Shown: positions 16,612-26,070 of the stretch, one piece after another
Numbering within the stretch: the first letter of the stretch is position 1
How the letters are laid out: the number at the start of each line of letters is the position of its first letter
From: Peptostreptococcus faecalis
Lineage (GTDB): Bacteria; Bacillota; Clostridia; Peptostreptococcales; Peptostreptococcaceae
DNA length: 64,000 nucleotides
Assembly (NCBI RefSeq): GCF_900240845.1
Contig: NZ_OERU01000001.1
Coordinates: 1-64,000 of the forward strand
Reading direction: 5' to 3'
The notes under the pieces: generated by a model
Told to the model about the DNA's origin: nothing
Databases searched by the model: none
The model's input: the letters and a program-made list of their open reading frames with translations, nothing else
Translations under genes and position numbers: made by a program

Positions 16612-18018
16612 ATGATTAATGAGCCGTTTTTTACCCAGTTTCTAAAGTTAAGTAATGTTTATACAGTAGGTGCTATCATCTGTTTAATTATTTCAATGGT
16701 AATTTTACGAAAAATGGAACGTAAGGAGGTTAGTTTCTCCAAACGTATGATTTTTTCTCTTATATTAGGTTTAGTTCTTGGTGTAATTATTGATTTAGTC
16801 GGCGGAAGCAATAAGACTTATTTAGAATTTGGTCGTGTAGAAATTGCATCATGGTTCGACTTCATTGGAGTAGGATTTTTAAAACTAATACAATTACTTG
16901 CAATTCCAGTTGTATTTTTATCTATAATAAAAGTTGTAATTGAAGTACAAGCAGATAGATTAAAAGCTCTTACAGGAAAGACTTTCTTCATGCTACTTGG
17001 TACTACAGCGATATCAGCAGCAATAGGTATCCTTGTTGTAAAACTATACAACTTAAATGGAGCTAGCTTTACTGGAGAACTTGCTTCTAAGAAGGTGGAA
17101 AGAATAGCGGAAATATCTTCTCAGAGTTTCCCAGAATTTTTCTTAAACCTAGTACCTAGTAATATATTTGCTTCTATGGCAGATAATGGAAGTATCGTAT
17201 CAGTTGTAATAGTTGCAGCACTATTTGCCGTTGCTATTAGATATTTAAAGGTTCACATGCCTAATGAAGTTTCACCTCTTGTGAATTTAATAGATTCATT
17301 GAAGATTACTGTACACTCTGTACTATCACTAGTTATAGAATTTATGCCATATGGTATAGTTGCTCTTGTATCTAATACTATAATTGCAAATGGATTAAGC
17401 TCAGTCACTGGGTTGTTAGGATTCATAGCAGCAATTTATACAGCTGTTATTATAATGTTATTAATTTACGCAATTATTTTACTTGCAATAAGAGTAAATC
17501 CTATTACTTTTTATAAAAAAGCATTCACTACTTTAGTATTTGCTTTTTCATCTCGTTCAAGTGCAGGTACACTTCCATATACTCTAAATACTTTAGAAAA
17601 TGATATGGGTGTGTCTAGTGAAACATCTAACTTCGTAGCCACTTTGGCAACTTCTATAGGAATGAACGGTTGTGCCGGAGTATTCCCAGCAATGCTAGGA
17701 GTATTAGTAGCTTCATCTGTAGGTACTGAAATGAGTTTTGCATTCTATATGTCAGTAGTACTTGTCGTAACTATAGGGTCTATTGGTATAGCTGGTGTGC
17801 CTGGAACTGCTACAGTTGCAGCCACTGTTACACTTAATGGTCTTGGATATGGTCATACTATTGGAAATATAGGTGCTATATTTGGTATAGATCCAATTGT
17901 AGATATGGGTCGTACAATGCTTAACGTTGCCGGTTCTATGCTTTCTGCTGTTGTTGTAGATAAGTGGGACGGAACATTTGATCAAGAAAAATTTGATCAA
18001 GCTATAAAAAGTGAATAA
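16612..18018 (+). CDS. tcyP: Dicarboxylate/amino acid:cation symporter, TcyP-type L-cystine carrier
   Basis: A 468-residue DAACS-family membrane carrier. The serine-rich re-entrant loop is FSSRSSAGTLPYTL (about residue 308), followed by the NMNG-like ATSIGMNGCAGVFPAMLG and the second re-entrant GIAGVPGTATVAA. The extra N-terminal helix and basic linker (residues 15-40) resemble B. subtilis TcyP rather than the glutamate carriers, so cystine uptake is the best guess; an aspartate/glutamate carrier is the alternative. AAAGGAG lies 7 bases before the ATG. It is a single-gene unit with its own promoter and terminator. Confidence 0.8.
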   Translation: MINEPFFTQFLKLSNVYTVGAIICLIISMVILRKMERKEVSFSKRMIFSLILGLVLGVIIDLVGGSNKTYLEFGRVEIASWFDFIGVGFLKLIQLLAIPVVFLSIIKVVIEVQADRLKALTGKTFFMLLGTTAISAAIGILVVKLYNLNGASFTGELASKKVERIAEISSQSFPEFFLNLVPSNIFASMADNGSIVSVVIVAALFAVAIRYLKVHMPNEVSPLVNLIDSLKITVHSVLSLVIEFMPYGIVALVSNTIIANGLSSVTGLLGFIAAIYTAVIIMLLIYAIILLAIRVNPITFYKKAFTTLVFAFSSRSSAGTLPYTLNTLENDMGVSSETSNFVATLATSIGMNGCAGVFPAMLGVLVASSVGTEMSFAFYMSVVLVVTIGSIGIAGVPGTATVAATVTLNGLGYGHTIGNIGAIFGIDPIVDMGRTMLNVAGSMLSAVVVDKWDGTFDQEKFDQAIKSE

Positions 18019-18040
18019 TTATTTATAGAAAATAAATATA

Positions 18041-18082
18041 AAAAATAAGAGCCAATCTTTTAAAAGATTGGCTCTTATTTTT
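18041..18082. terminator. Strong bidirectional terminator after tcyP
   Basis: A 42-base perfect palindrome with 21-base arms, core AGAGCCAATC/GATTGGCTCT, flanked by A- and T-runs. It ends tcyP from the left and can end the minus-strand yfhO transcript from the right. Bases 18167-18205 also show a 21-base tandem duplication containing AAATCTATTTTCTTT at the yfhO stop codon. Confidence 0.9.
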
Positions 18083-18198
18083 GGCTAATAAATTTGTTTT
18101 TGTTTTAAATTCATTATATATTTTGAAATAACTTAGATATGAGTTTAAATTTTATTTAATATACACTATAATTAAATCTATTTTCTTTATAACTAAAT

Positions 18199-20907
18199 CT
18201 ATTTTCTTTTCTTTTTTATTATATATTTATATGCAAAATACATTATTAAAATAATACTGGAAATAGCCGATACCAATATACCTATTTTCTGATAAGGTCT
18301 TTCATATTTAAATTCTATATTATGATTACCAGGTTTTACATTTATTGCCATAAATCCTATATTGGCTTTTTTTATACTTGTTTCCTTTCCATCTACTCTT
18401 GCACTCCAACCTATATCATAAGGAATAGAAATAAATAATAATTTTTCCTTAGGTAAACTTATCTCTCCTTCAAAACTATCCTTTTTTATTTTCATATTTT
18501 CCAAATAATTAGCAGATAATTTTTGTGAACTTTCTTTTACTATGTCCACATTTCTAAGTTCAAACTTAATATCTTCCGTATCTAGTTGACCGCCAGTTGG
18601 AGTTATTAGTCTTATATTATGAGATCCCTTTTCAAAGTTGCCGATATTTATTAATACATCTTTCTCTCCTACATGCCATCTAGAAGTTTTTGGAGTAAAT
18701 ACTGTGCTGAATTTCTTACCATCTACATCTATTACTATCGACGTTACATTTTTTATGGTATCTTGTCCAGGTAATTTTAAATATAATTCTCCACTTCTAG
18801 GTAAACTCAATGAAAAATTAATATTTATGGGTTTTTCACTCTTTATTATTCCAGTTTGACTACTCTTAAAATTCAATTCTTCTCCACTGGTAATAAAATC
18901 CTCACTTGTATTTTTTAAAATACCTTCTGCATCATTTTCTAATATACAGCTTTTTATCATAATTTCTTGCTTATCCAAACTGCTTCTAGATTCTATATCC
19001 TTGTAATTTACATAGCTATCGTAAGTAAATCCAAATGGTATGAAGTACTTATTTTCATACACTCTTTTATTATAAGTCTTCTCAAAACCATAAGGTATCT
19101 TTGTATTACCCACATAATATTTCACAGATAATATAGAATCTATCAAAGTTCTGCTATCAAATCCATTTGAATTTGTTATTGGAGCAGCTTTTGAATTTTT
19201 CATTTCTAAATTAAAATTAGAAAAATTTTTATTTTCTATGCTGTAGTAAACAGATGTACTTGGATAATTGTATATATCTGAAAAGTTCATAGATTTAGAG
19301 TTAAAATTATCCACTCTATCAAATGTATTCTTTGTCTGCTTTGATAAACTTATCAAAGTTTTATCCTCTGTCATTTTCTCCAGTGCAGAGTTTTTCACAA
19401 TAACTTTACTTATTATAGCTTTAGTAGCGTAAGTGCCTCCACTAAAACATAATGAAATCATCACTATAGCTATAATCCATTTTTTATTGTTTTTCCTCTT
19501 ATACCAAATAGCATATATTAAAGCGAAGTAAGTAACTAATTTCAAACAATCCAGCGCAAACAAAGCATAAGAAGCAGATATAGGAATTGGCTTTTTCCCA
19601 ATAATACTAACAGAATAAATTACATAAAATATCATGTACACAGAAGCAATTAATAACAATAACTTTCTCTTTTTACCATTAGTATTAACCATCGTTTCAA
19701 ACTGCTCCACAAATATGTACGTCACTAGTAGCGTGACTGCAAAGTTCCATCTATAATTTGCATATGCAAATCCAGTAAGAGCACTCTGAACATGAGGAAA
19801 TAAAATAGCTACACATGATAATATACAGAGTACTTTTAGCTGAATTTTTTCCTTATTTATAAATAGCGATACTATTGCAAATAAAACTATGATTGATACT
19901 CCATTAGTCACAGCATCACCCGCAGTGGGATTTTTAAAAAAATCAAATATATATCTAAATAATATATGTGTCCTTGTCAATAATGGTGTTTCATAGCTCA
20001 CACTAGAGTTTCTCAAGCTATTTAAAAATCCATATAGCATCGGCAAAGTTACAAATGATGATAGTAATACGGCAAATAAATAACTAGAAATCCCTATAAA
20101 AATTGTTTGGATACTTTTTTTAACACCACTTTTATTAAATTTTAATACGACAATAGTTATTGCATAAATCATGACTTCAACTGCAATTATATATGCAAAA
20201 TAAAAATTTATAATTATTGTCAAAAAACTGAAAAATATAAATGAAAATATCTTCCTCTCATTTATCAATTTATTTACACTTACAATCATCAAAGGAAGCA
20301 GTATCATACTATAATTAAAATATGGGTGTGTGACCCCACTAGAAATTGCAAAATTAGAAAATATGTAGATTATAGATGCAAGAGAAATAATATATATATT
20401 TCTGTCTTTTTTAAAATAATAGCATAAATACATAAATGATAAACCTGATGCATATAACCTTGTAAAAATTCTTAGTGAATATAATAATTTTGTATCTACA
20501 TTACTAAATGGAAGAAATAATAAGTTCATTGGATCGAATAATCCATAATAGTAGTAGGTAAACAGGCTATCTTGTCCGAGCCCTAAATTAAAATTAAATT
20601 TATTTATATCTGAGCCTAAACTTTTAAGAAATACGTTTAATGTTTTAAATAAATAAAACTGACTTGGGTAGTGTTGAGATAAAGCATCCCCTTTATACAC
20701 AAGGCTATATCCATTAACATGTAAAATTGTACATATTATTAAAGAGATAACAGCAAAAAATATAGAATAAAGAGCTATATTTTTTATATTCTCATATTTT
20801 TTTATGTTTTTTATATCATTAAAATTTAGCGTTCTTTTTTTAGTTTTTTTATAATATATTTTATTTTCTAAGCTTTCTTTTTTCAATATTCTTGTATTAT
20901 GAGTCAT
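18199..20907 (-). CDS. YfhO-family multi-span membrane protein
   Basis: A 902-residue protein with about 12-14 hydrophobic segments in residues 45-510, a long extracytoplasmic domain (about 520-870) and a last membrane helix before a KKKRK tail. The N-terminal region LGLGQDSLFTYYYYG and overall plan are those of YfhO (GT-C-like fold). B. subtilis YfhO is linked to glycosylation of lipoteichoic acid, with the sugar delivered outside the membrane. It is a monocistronic minus-strand gene. The exact sugar and acceptor here are unknown. A lysine-rich cytoplasmic N-terminus of about 45 residues is unusual but may be a start-choice effect. Confidence 0.85.
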   Translation of the reverse strand: MTHNTRILKKESLENKIYYKKTKKRTLNFNDIKNIKKYENIKNIALYSIFFAVISLIICTILHVNGYSLVYKGDALSQHYPSQFYLFKTLNVFLKSLGSDINKFNFNLGLGQDSLFTYYYYGLFDPMNLLFLPFSNVDTKLLYSLRIFTRLYASGLSFMYLCYYFKKDRNIYIISLASIIYIFSNFAISSGVTHPYFNYSMILLPLMIVSVNKLINERKIFSFIFFSFLTIIINFYFAYIIAVEVMIYAITIVVLKFNKSGVKKSIQTIFIGISSYLFAVLLSSFVTLPMLYGFLNSLRNSSVSYETPLLTRTHILFRYIFDFFKNPTAGDAVTNGVSIIVLFAIVSLFINKEKIQLKVLCILSCVAILFPHVQSALTGFAYANYRWNFAVTLLVTYIFVEQFETMVNTNGKKRKLLLLIASVYMIFYVIYSVSIIGKKPIPISASYALFALDCLKLVTYFALIYAIWYKRKNNKKWIIAIVMISLCFSGGTYATKAIISKVIVKNSALEKMTEDKTLISLSKQTKNTFDRVDNFNSKSMNFSDIYNYPSTSVYYSIENKNFSNFNLEMKNSKAAPITNSNGFDSRTLIDSILSVKYYVGNTKIPYGFEKTYNKRVYENKYFIPFGFTYDSYVNYKDIESRSSLDKQEIMIKSCILENDAEGILKNTSEDFITSGEELNFKSSQTGIIKSEKPININFSLSLPRSGELYLKLPGQDTIKNVTSIVIDVDGKKFSTVFTPKTSRWHVGEKDVLINIGNFEKGSHNIRLITPTGGQLDTEDIKFELRNVDIVKESSQKLSANYLENMKIKKDSFEGEISLPKEKLLFISIPYDIGWSARVDGKETSIKKANIGFMAINVKPGNHNIEFKYERPYQKIGILVSAISSIILIMYFAYKYIIKKKRK

Positions 20908-21033
20908 AGTTCTTCCTTTCTTAAGTTTTTTATACGTTACTTTAATAAAATGCTACCATATTGTTTATATATAAAATTTAAATTTAGCTATGTGGACACT
21001 AAATTGTGACAAGTGGTTCCTATTAAAATATAT

Positions 21034-21117
21034 GTATTAAATATAAGTAATGTAGTTACTTATATTTAATACACAAAAAAGGTGCTTGTCTCTATAATCT
21101 AAAGACTAGCACCTTTC
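21034..21117 (-). terminator. Tandem hairpins ending the kinase operon
   Basis: On the minus strand the first hairpin (21077-21117) has arms AAAGGTGCT/AGCACCTTT plus an inner GTCT/AGAC stem and is followed by TTTTTTGTG, a standard terminator. The second (21034-21072) is a perfect 17-bp A/T inverted repeat GTATTAAATATAAGTAA with a 5-base loop. The stretch 20990-21030 between this and yfhO shows no gene. Confidence 0.75.
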
Positions 21118-21189
21118 TTATATGCCCTCAATAAGACCGACTTGAAATGCTCTTTAATCGACCTATATTGTATATTAAGTTGTTATTTC

Positions 21190-22566
21190 CTATTGCAATG
21201 GTATTATTATTTTTAATTCAAACTCGCTCTCACCATGATTTATTTTTATATCACCTTTGTATTTTTTGGTAGAGGATTTTATACTTTTTATACCCAAACC
21301 ATGTAAAAATTTATTTGCTTTGTCTGTGATATAATGATTATTTTTTAGATTAATTTGATTTTCCTTACTGTTTTTACAGCTTATAATATAATAGGATTTC
21401 ACCTTATAAGCTTTTAATAGAATATATTTTTCTATATCTACGTCTTTAATCTTTTCACATGCTTCTATGGCATTTTCTAGCATATTAGTAAATATATTAG
21501 AAATGTCGACTTGTTTCATGAACCCAATTTCTGAAGAATCTACCACTTTCTTAAAATTTATATCCTTTTCTCTACATGTTTTTGTTTTTTCATTTATTAT
21601 AATATCAACAATTGCATTTCCGCTGCTTTCAACCATCTTAGACCCTTTAAATTCGCTTTTTAAATTCTCTACATATTTTTTTGATTCTTTATTATCAACT
21701 AAATTTTCTATATTAGTGATGTGATTATTTATGTCATGATATAATTTTTTTATTTCATTTTGTGAATTTTTAAGCTCATTATAATAATTTTCTTGTAATT
21801 TTAGTTTATTATTTAGTAATTCTTCTTTCATACTTTTTCTTTCATTTCTTATCATCACAATTGATATTAACACTATACATATACTATTAACAATTAGAAA
21901 TTTAGGTATTATTACATTGTTAATTATAAAAATATCTGAAAATAACTTATCATTCTTCTCCATCATATAAGCCATTTTATTTATTGCAAGAATAATTCCA
22001 TTCAAAGAAAACAAATATATCAGATACACATACACCTTTTTTCTTTTTAAAATTTTATTTATAATTTTTATCAGGACTAAAATCATTATAAATATTAGAA
22101 AAGCTAAAAGTACAGAGTATAACTCTATCTTTGTATTTTCTGCTTTACTAATGCTATAATAATATTTTGATGAAAAAGAATATCCTGTTATTAAGAAGAA
22201 AATAAAACGATATATTACCATGTTTTTTATTAAATTGTAATATATATTTATAAATACAAAAATACCTGCCAAACTAAAATATCCAATGTCGTATACGTAT
22301 CTATATATGAATATAATGAATATAAATAAAACTATATCAATACATATATTACTATGCTTAGAATAGAAAATAGCCATTCCACCTAGATTAAATATATTAA
22401 ACCAGTGTAGTAGTAAATACATTGCTAACATTATAATTGATTGTATTATTATAAACTTAATAATACTTATGTTATATTTTTTCTTAGATTTGATTATTTT
22501 ATTAAACATTAAAAAAAATAAAATTACAGATAAAATAAGTGATATTTCATATATAATATTTATCAT
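21190..22566 (-). CDS. AgrC-like sensor histidine kinase (GHKL family)
   Basis: A 458-residue kinase with about six membrane helices in residues 1-235 and a cytoplasmic GHKL catalytic domain. The phospho-acceptor region is KKLYHDINNHITNIE (about residue 284), the N-box NMLENAIEAC and the glycine box HGLGIKSIK near the end. This layout is that of AgrC-type peptide-pheromone receptors (HPK10). No AgrB or AgrD gene is nearby. Its ATG overlaps the TGA of the regulator gene upstream (ATGA), so it would be translationally coupled to a gene that now carries a premature stop. Its output path is therefore in doubt. Confidence 0.88.
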   Translation of the reverse strand: MINIIYEISLILSVILFFLMFNKIIKSKKKYNISIIKFIIIQSIIMLAMYLLLHWFNIFNLGGMAIFYSKHSNICIDIVLFIFIIFIYRYVYDIGYFSLAGIFVFINIYYNLIKNMVIYRFIFFLITGYSFSSKYYYSISKAENTKIELYSVLLAFLIFIMILVLIKIINKILKRKKVYVYLIYLFSLNGIILAINKMAYMMEKNDKLFSDIFIINNVIIPKFLIVNSICIVLISIVMIRNERKSMKEELLNNKLKLQENYYNELKNSQNEIKKLYHDINNHITNIENLVDNKESKKYVENLKSEFKGSKMVESSGNAIVDIIINEKTKTCREKDINFKKVVDSSEIGFMKQVDISNIFTNMLENAIEACEKIKDVDIEKYILLKAYKVKSYYIISCKNSKENQINLKNNHYITDKANKFLHGLGIKSIKSSTKKYKGDIKINHGESEFELKIIIPLQ

Positions 22567-23273
22567 AAAATTCCCCCTATGTAATCATAAAATTTTTCTC
22601 TTATCTGTTTATATTTACTCCTACTTACAGGAACTCTATCTTGATTATCCAAAATTATAAATTTGTTTTCAATTTTATTTATATACTCCATATTCACTAA
22701 ATAGCATCTATGACACATTAAAAACATATTTTAATCTAACTCACTTTTTATAGAGGTAAGACTTTTTCTAACCTCTACTTTTCCATTTTTAGTGTGTATA
22801 TTAAGCCATTTATTGAAAATTTCTATATAAAAGATCTCTTTAGGATATATTTTAATTACCTTATTGTTATTTTTTAAAATCAAATAATTATTTTTATTCT
22901 TTAATATTTCCTCAATGCATGGAATAAAATTTTTCTTTAAAGTTTCAAATGTTACTGGCTTAATTAAATATCTAAAAGCTCTCACTTCATACCCTTCTTG
23001 AATAAAGTCATTTATTGATGTAATAAAAATGATCTCAATATTACTATTTTTTTCTCTTATTTTTCTTGCTACACTCATTCCATCTAAATCATCCATTATT
23101 ATATCTAAAAACAATATATCTATATCATCATAGTTAGATTTTAGAAAATTTTCTCCAGAATCAAAAATCAAAATTTCACATTCAATATTTTTTTCTTCTA
23201 AAATAAATAGTATATGTTTTTTTATCTTATCTTGCATTAGTTTTTCATCTTCGCATATTGCTATTTTTATCAA
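22563..23273 (-). pseudogene. LytTR (AgrA-like) response regulator interrupted by an in-frame TAA
   Basis: The frame from the TTG start at 23273 encodes a receiver domain (phospho-Asp57 in FLDIIMDD) and the first half of a LytTR DNA-binding domain, then stops at TAA 22731-22733 (codon 181). Without any frameshift the same frame continues for 55 more codons, FLMCHRCYLVNMEYINKI through VPVSRSKYKQIREKF, exactly the missing second half of a LytTR domain, and ends at TGA 22563-22565 overlapping the kinase start. The full product would be 236 residues, the normal AgrA length. The truncated form lacks most of the DNA-contacting loops and is probably inactive. Sequencing error or readthrough are the alternatives. 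Confidence 0.9.
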
Positions 23274-23342
23274 ATTTCATACTCTCCTTTGTTATTTTAT
23301 TATATAGCTATATTTTATCATACCATTTTATATAACTAAAAA

Positions 23343-23387
23343 AAAAGTACTGAATAGACATATATTACTGTCTTAATTCAGTACTTT
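23343..23387 (-). terminator. Terminator between the macrodomain gene and the LytTR regulator
   Basis: On the minus strand AAAGTACTGAAT and ATTCAGTACTTT pair, with an inner GTCT/AGAC extension and a following run of eight or nine T residues. It lies just after the macrodomain gene stop at 23399. Confidence 0.85.
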
Positions 23388-23398
23388 CATTTATTTTG

Positions 23399-23857
23399 TT
23401 ATCCAAATAAAACTAGCTTGACTTCCATTGAATTTTTTTTCAAAAAATTTTGTATCTCTGATACAGCTACTTGTTTGCCTGCTTCTTTTGGGTATCCATA
23501 TACTCCTGAAGATATTAAAGGAAATGCTATGCTTTTTATATCGTATTTTTTAGCTAATTCCAGTGAGTTTTTATAGCAGCTTCTCAATAAGCTTTCTTCA
23601 TTTCTATTACCACCGTGCCATATTGGGCCCACAGTGTGTATTACATACTTTGCTGGCAAATTATATCCTCTTGTAATTTTTGCTTTTCCAGTTTCACAAC
23701 CTCCAAGCAACTTACATTCTTCAAGAAGTTCTCTTCCGGCAGCTCTGTGTATTGCTCCATCCACACCTCCACCACCAAGTAAAGATGTATTGGCAGCATT
23801 TACTATTGCATCAACTTCAATTTTCGTTATATCATTGTAAATAATTTCAAAAGACAT
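23399..23857 (-). CDS. Macrodomain protein (O-acetyl-ADP-ribose deacetylase family), C-terminally short
   Basis: I start this at the ATG ending at 23857, preceded by GAGGAGG, not at an upstream ATG without a ribosome site. The 152-residue product carries the macrodomain landmarks: [20 protein letters not shown] (residues 9-28), [14 protein letters not shown] with the ADP-ribose loop, IHTVGPIW and SSGVYGYPK. The family removes ADP-ribose or deacetylates O-acetyl-ADP-ribose. Typical YmdB-like proteins have about 170-180 residues; this one stops at KLVLFG, losing the usual last strand-helix segment. No continuing homology follows the stop. All ligand-binding loops are kept, so it could still fold. 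Confidence 0.85.
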   Translation of the reverse strand: MSFEIIYNDITKIEVDAIVNAANTSLLGGGGVDGAIHRAAGRELLEECKLLGGCETGKAKITRGYNLPAKYVIHTVGPIWHGGNRNEESLLRSCYKNSLELAKKYDIKSIAFPLISSGVYGYPKEAGKQVAVSEIQNFLKKNSMEVKLVLFG

Positions 23858-23987
23858 CTTAATAATCGCCTCCTCAACATATATACAATTACTTATCCAC
23901 AAAATAGTATTTTGCATAACTTTTTAATATAATTTTATCCACATTTTAATAAAACAAATACACTTTTCAACATCTAGGTATGCATTT

Positions 23988-24794
23988 CTATTTTATTTTT
24001 TTCAACAGTTCACTTACACTTTCTTTCTTAATAGGATGAATTAAATATGGTTCAATTTCATATAAAGGCTCTAACACAAAATCCCTTAAATGCATTTCTG
24101 GGTGAGGAATTTTTAAATCATCTTCAAATATTATTTCATTTCCATGCATTAATATATCCACATCAAGAGTTCTTTCTCCCCAATGTCTTGTTTTTTCTCT
24201 TTTTGCTTTTTTTTCAATTGACTTACAAAATCTTAGTAATTCATATGGAGTGTATAATGTTCTTACTTTTATAGCCCCATTTAAAAAATTTGGTTGATCT
24301 TCAACTCCATAAGGAGCAGTTTCTATATAACTAGATTTTGAAATTTCGCTTATATATTCATCAGCATTTATTTCTTTTGATACTAAATCTAAATTTTCTG
24401 TTTTATCTCCTAAATTTGATCCAATAGCAAGATAGCAAGTTATCCATTTTCTAGTAACTGTCAAAGAAACATCATCAAATTTAGTAGCGATTGGCGCATG
24501 TGGTTTATGAACTGTTACCGTAAGTTCCTCTATTAAAGGATACGTCTTTAATAGATATTTAGATAAATTGTTTACTAAAGCCTCCAGTAGATCAAATGCG
24601 TTGTTTTTACAAAACTCAACAATTTTTAAAGAAACATCTCCATAGTTAACAGTGTTGTTTATATCATCACCACTAATTGATGTATCTAGCCCAATTACGC
24701 AATCAATACTAAACATCTGCCCTAATTTCTTTTCACTATCTAATACCCCGTGATATCCGTAAAATTCAATCCCTTTTATATTTATGGTATCCAC
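23988..24794 (-). CDS. folK: Bifunctional dihydroneopterin aldolase / HPPK (FolB-FolK fusion)
   Basis: A fused folate enzyme of about 268 residues. Residues 1-118 are dihydroneopterin aldolase (GIEFYGYHGVLDSEKKLGQ, catalytic-region VHKPHAPI). Residues about 120-268 are 6-hydroxymethyl-dihydropterin pyrophosphokinase (YLAIGSNLGDK, then GERTLDVDILMHG and IPHPEMHLRDFVLEPL). I start it at the GTG ending at 24794 because GGAGG precedes it; it lies inside the end of folP, overlapping by 13 bases. A longer start at 24815 would use the ribosome site as coding sequence. It is the last gene of the folate operon. Confidence 0.93.
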   Translation of the reverse strand: MDTINIKGIEFYGYHGVLDSEKKLGQMFSIDCVIGLDTSISGDDINNTVNYGDVSLKIVEFCKNNAFDLLEALVNNLSKYLLKTYPLIEELTVTVHKPHAPIATKFDDVSLTVTRKWITCYLAIGSNLGDKTENLDLVSKEINADEYISEISKSSYIETAPYGVEDQPNFLNGAIKVRTLYTPYELLRFCKSIEKKAKREKTRHWGERTLDVDILMHGNEIIFEDDLKIPHPEMHLRDFVLEPLYEIEPYLIHPIKKESVSELLKKIK

Positions 24795-25600
24795 TTTTTC
24801 TCCTCCATAATGCATTTTGTCATTTTAATTGCATCCCAATTTTCATCTATATCGTGAACTCTAATAAATGAAGCTCCCTTCATTACTCCAACAACTGTTG
24901 TCGCGACAGTTCCAATTGTTCTTTGATCTACTGTTTTGTCAGTACTAGTACCTATTACCCTTTTTTTAGAAGTTGCTACTAATACTGGAAACCCAAGATT
25001 ACAAAGCTCGTCAGTCCTGTTCATTACACTTAGATTCTGCTCATAGCTCTTAGCAAATCCTACTCCACCATCTATCATAATATTTTCGTCTTTTATACCT
25101 GCGGCTCTAGCTAGATTAATACTTTCATTTATATCACTGATAAATTCTTCCCAGAAATTTGTATAATTACTATCGTTTCTATTGTGCATTATACAACAAG
25201 GAAGCCCTATCTTTGCAATAGCAGAAGCCATTTTGGGATCATACTTTAGACCCCATATATCATTTACCAGGTCAATTTTATCTTTAACTGCTAGTACAAC
25301 ATTACTTTTATATGTATCAAGAGATAAAGGTATATCAAAATTCGATTTTAATTTTTCAAGAACCGGCATAACTCTATTTATTTCCTCATCATCTGAAATT
25401 TGAATATGCCCCGGTCTAGTAGACTCTCCTCCAATATCAATAATACTTGCACCATCTTTAATCATTTTTTCAGCTCTAAATAAAGCTTGATCCAAAGTAT
25501 CGTACTTTCCTCCATCTGAAAATGAATCAGGTGTAATATTTAGTATTCCCATTATATATACATTATTTTTAGTATCAAACTTTTTATTTCCTATTATCAA
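24782..25600 (-). CDS. folP: Dihydropteroate synthase
   Basis: A 272-residue TIM-barrel enzyme with both family signatures: GILNITPDSFSDGGKY (residues 18-33) and IDIGGESTRPG (about 55-65). It joins hydroxymethyl-dihydropterin pyrophosphate to p-aminobenzoate. The ATG overlaps the stop of the upstream HD gene by 4 bases, and its end overlaps folBK, so the operon is tightly coupled. This is the sulfonamide target; no unusual insertion is evident. Confidence 0.96.
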   Translation of the reverse strand: MIIGNKKFDTKNNVYIMGILNITPDSFSDGGKYDTLDQALFRAEKMIKDGASIIDIGGESTRPGHIQISDDEEINRVMPVLEKLKSNFDIPLSLDTYKSNVVLAVKDKIDLVNDIWGLKYDPKMASAIAKIGLPCCIMHNRNDSNYTNFWEEFISDINESINLARAAGIKDENIMIDGGVGFAKSYEQNLSVMNRTDELCNLGFPVLVATSKKRVIGTSTDKTVDQRTIGTVATTVVGVMKGASFIRVHDIDENWDAIKMTKCIMEEKKWIP

Positions 25601-26070
25601 AGTACTACCCCCATGTTCTTTTTCTCGTCACTCCACTTACATTCTTTTATTGCATCACACATAAAACAATTTCTACTTTGCTTATCTGCATACTTTAATA
25701 TTCTACTTAGTTCAGTTGTTGTTTCTGTATTGTGTTCCTTAATAGCTGTAGATATATAATCAATTGTTTCTCGATCAAATCCCACATCTTCAAGTATTTT
25801 TTTTGCAATTTTTACACTTTCTATTGCATGGGCACTGCCAGACTTATATTGTATTGCTCTTCCCAAATCATGAAGTAAGGCTGTAGAATAAATTATCTCT
25901 TTATCTATATCAATTTTCTCATTTAAAACTGTTAAATACATTATTCTAGCTACACTTAAAAGGTGCTCTAAATCATGACCACAGAAAATTCTTTTTTTCT
26001 CTAGTTTTTTAATTTCGGACATGGCTTCTAAAAAATCTGGATGAGCAATTATTGCATTTACTCTTTCCAT
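25597..26070 (-). CDS. HD-domain phosphohydrolase inside the folate operon
   Basis: A 157-residue HD-superfamily protein. The metal site is seen in CGHDLEHLL (about residue 30), the doublet in ALLHDLGRA (about 87-95) and a later EHN/D pair (IKEHNTE, LKYADKQ). A cysteine pair NCFMC near residue 134 is unusual. Its start overlaps the folE stop by one base and its stop overlaps folP, which implies a shared task. The operon has folE, folP, folB and folK but no recognisable dihydroneopterin-triphosphate pyrophosphatase, and this enzyme may supply that step. Archaeal MptB, an HD enzyme acting after its GTP cyclohydrolase, is a precedent. Function is inferred from context only. Confidence 0.75.
   Translation of the reverse strand: MERVNAIIAHPDFLEAMSEIKKLEKKRIFCGHDLEHLLSVARIMYLTVLNEKIDIDKEIIYSTALLHDLGRAIQYKSGSAHAIESVKIAKKILEDVGFDRETIDYISTAIKEHNTETTTELSRILKYADKQSRNCFMCDAIKECKWSDEKKNMGVVL

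Noticed and set aside
21190-23273. Complete Agr quorum-sensing locus
   Set aside because: No agrB-like protease or agrD-like peptide frame was found beside the kinase and regulator.
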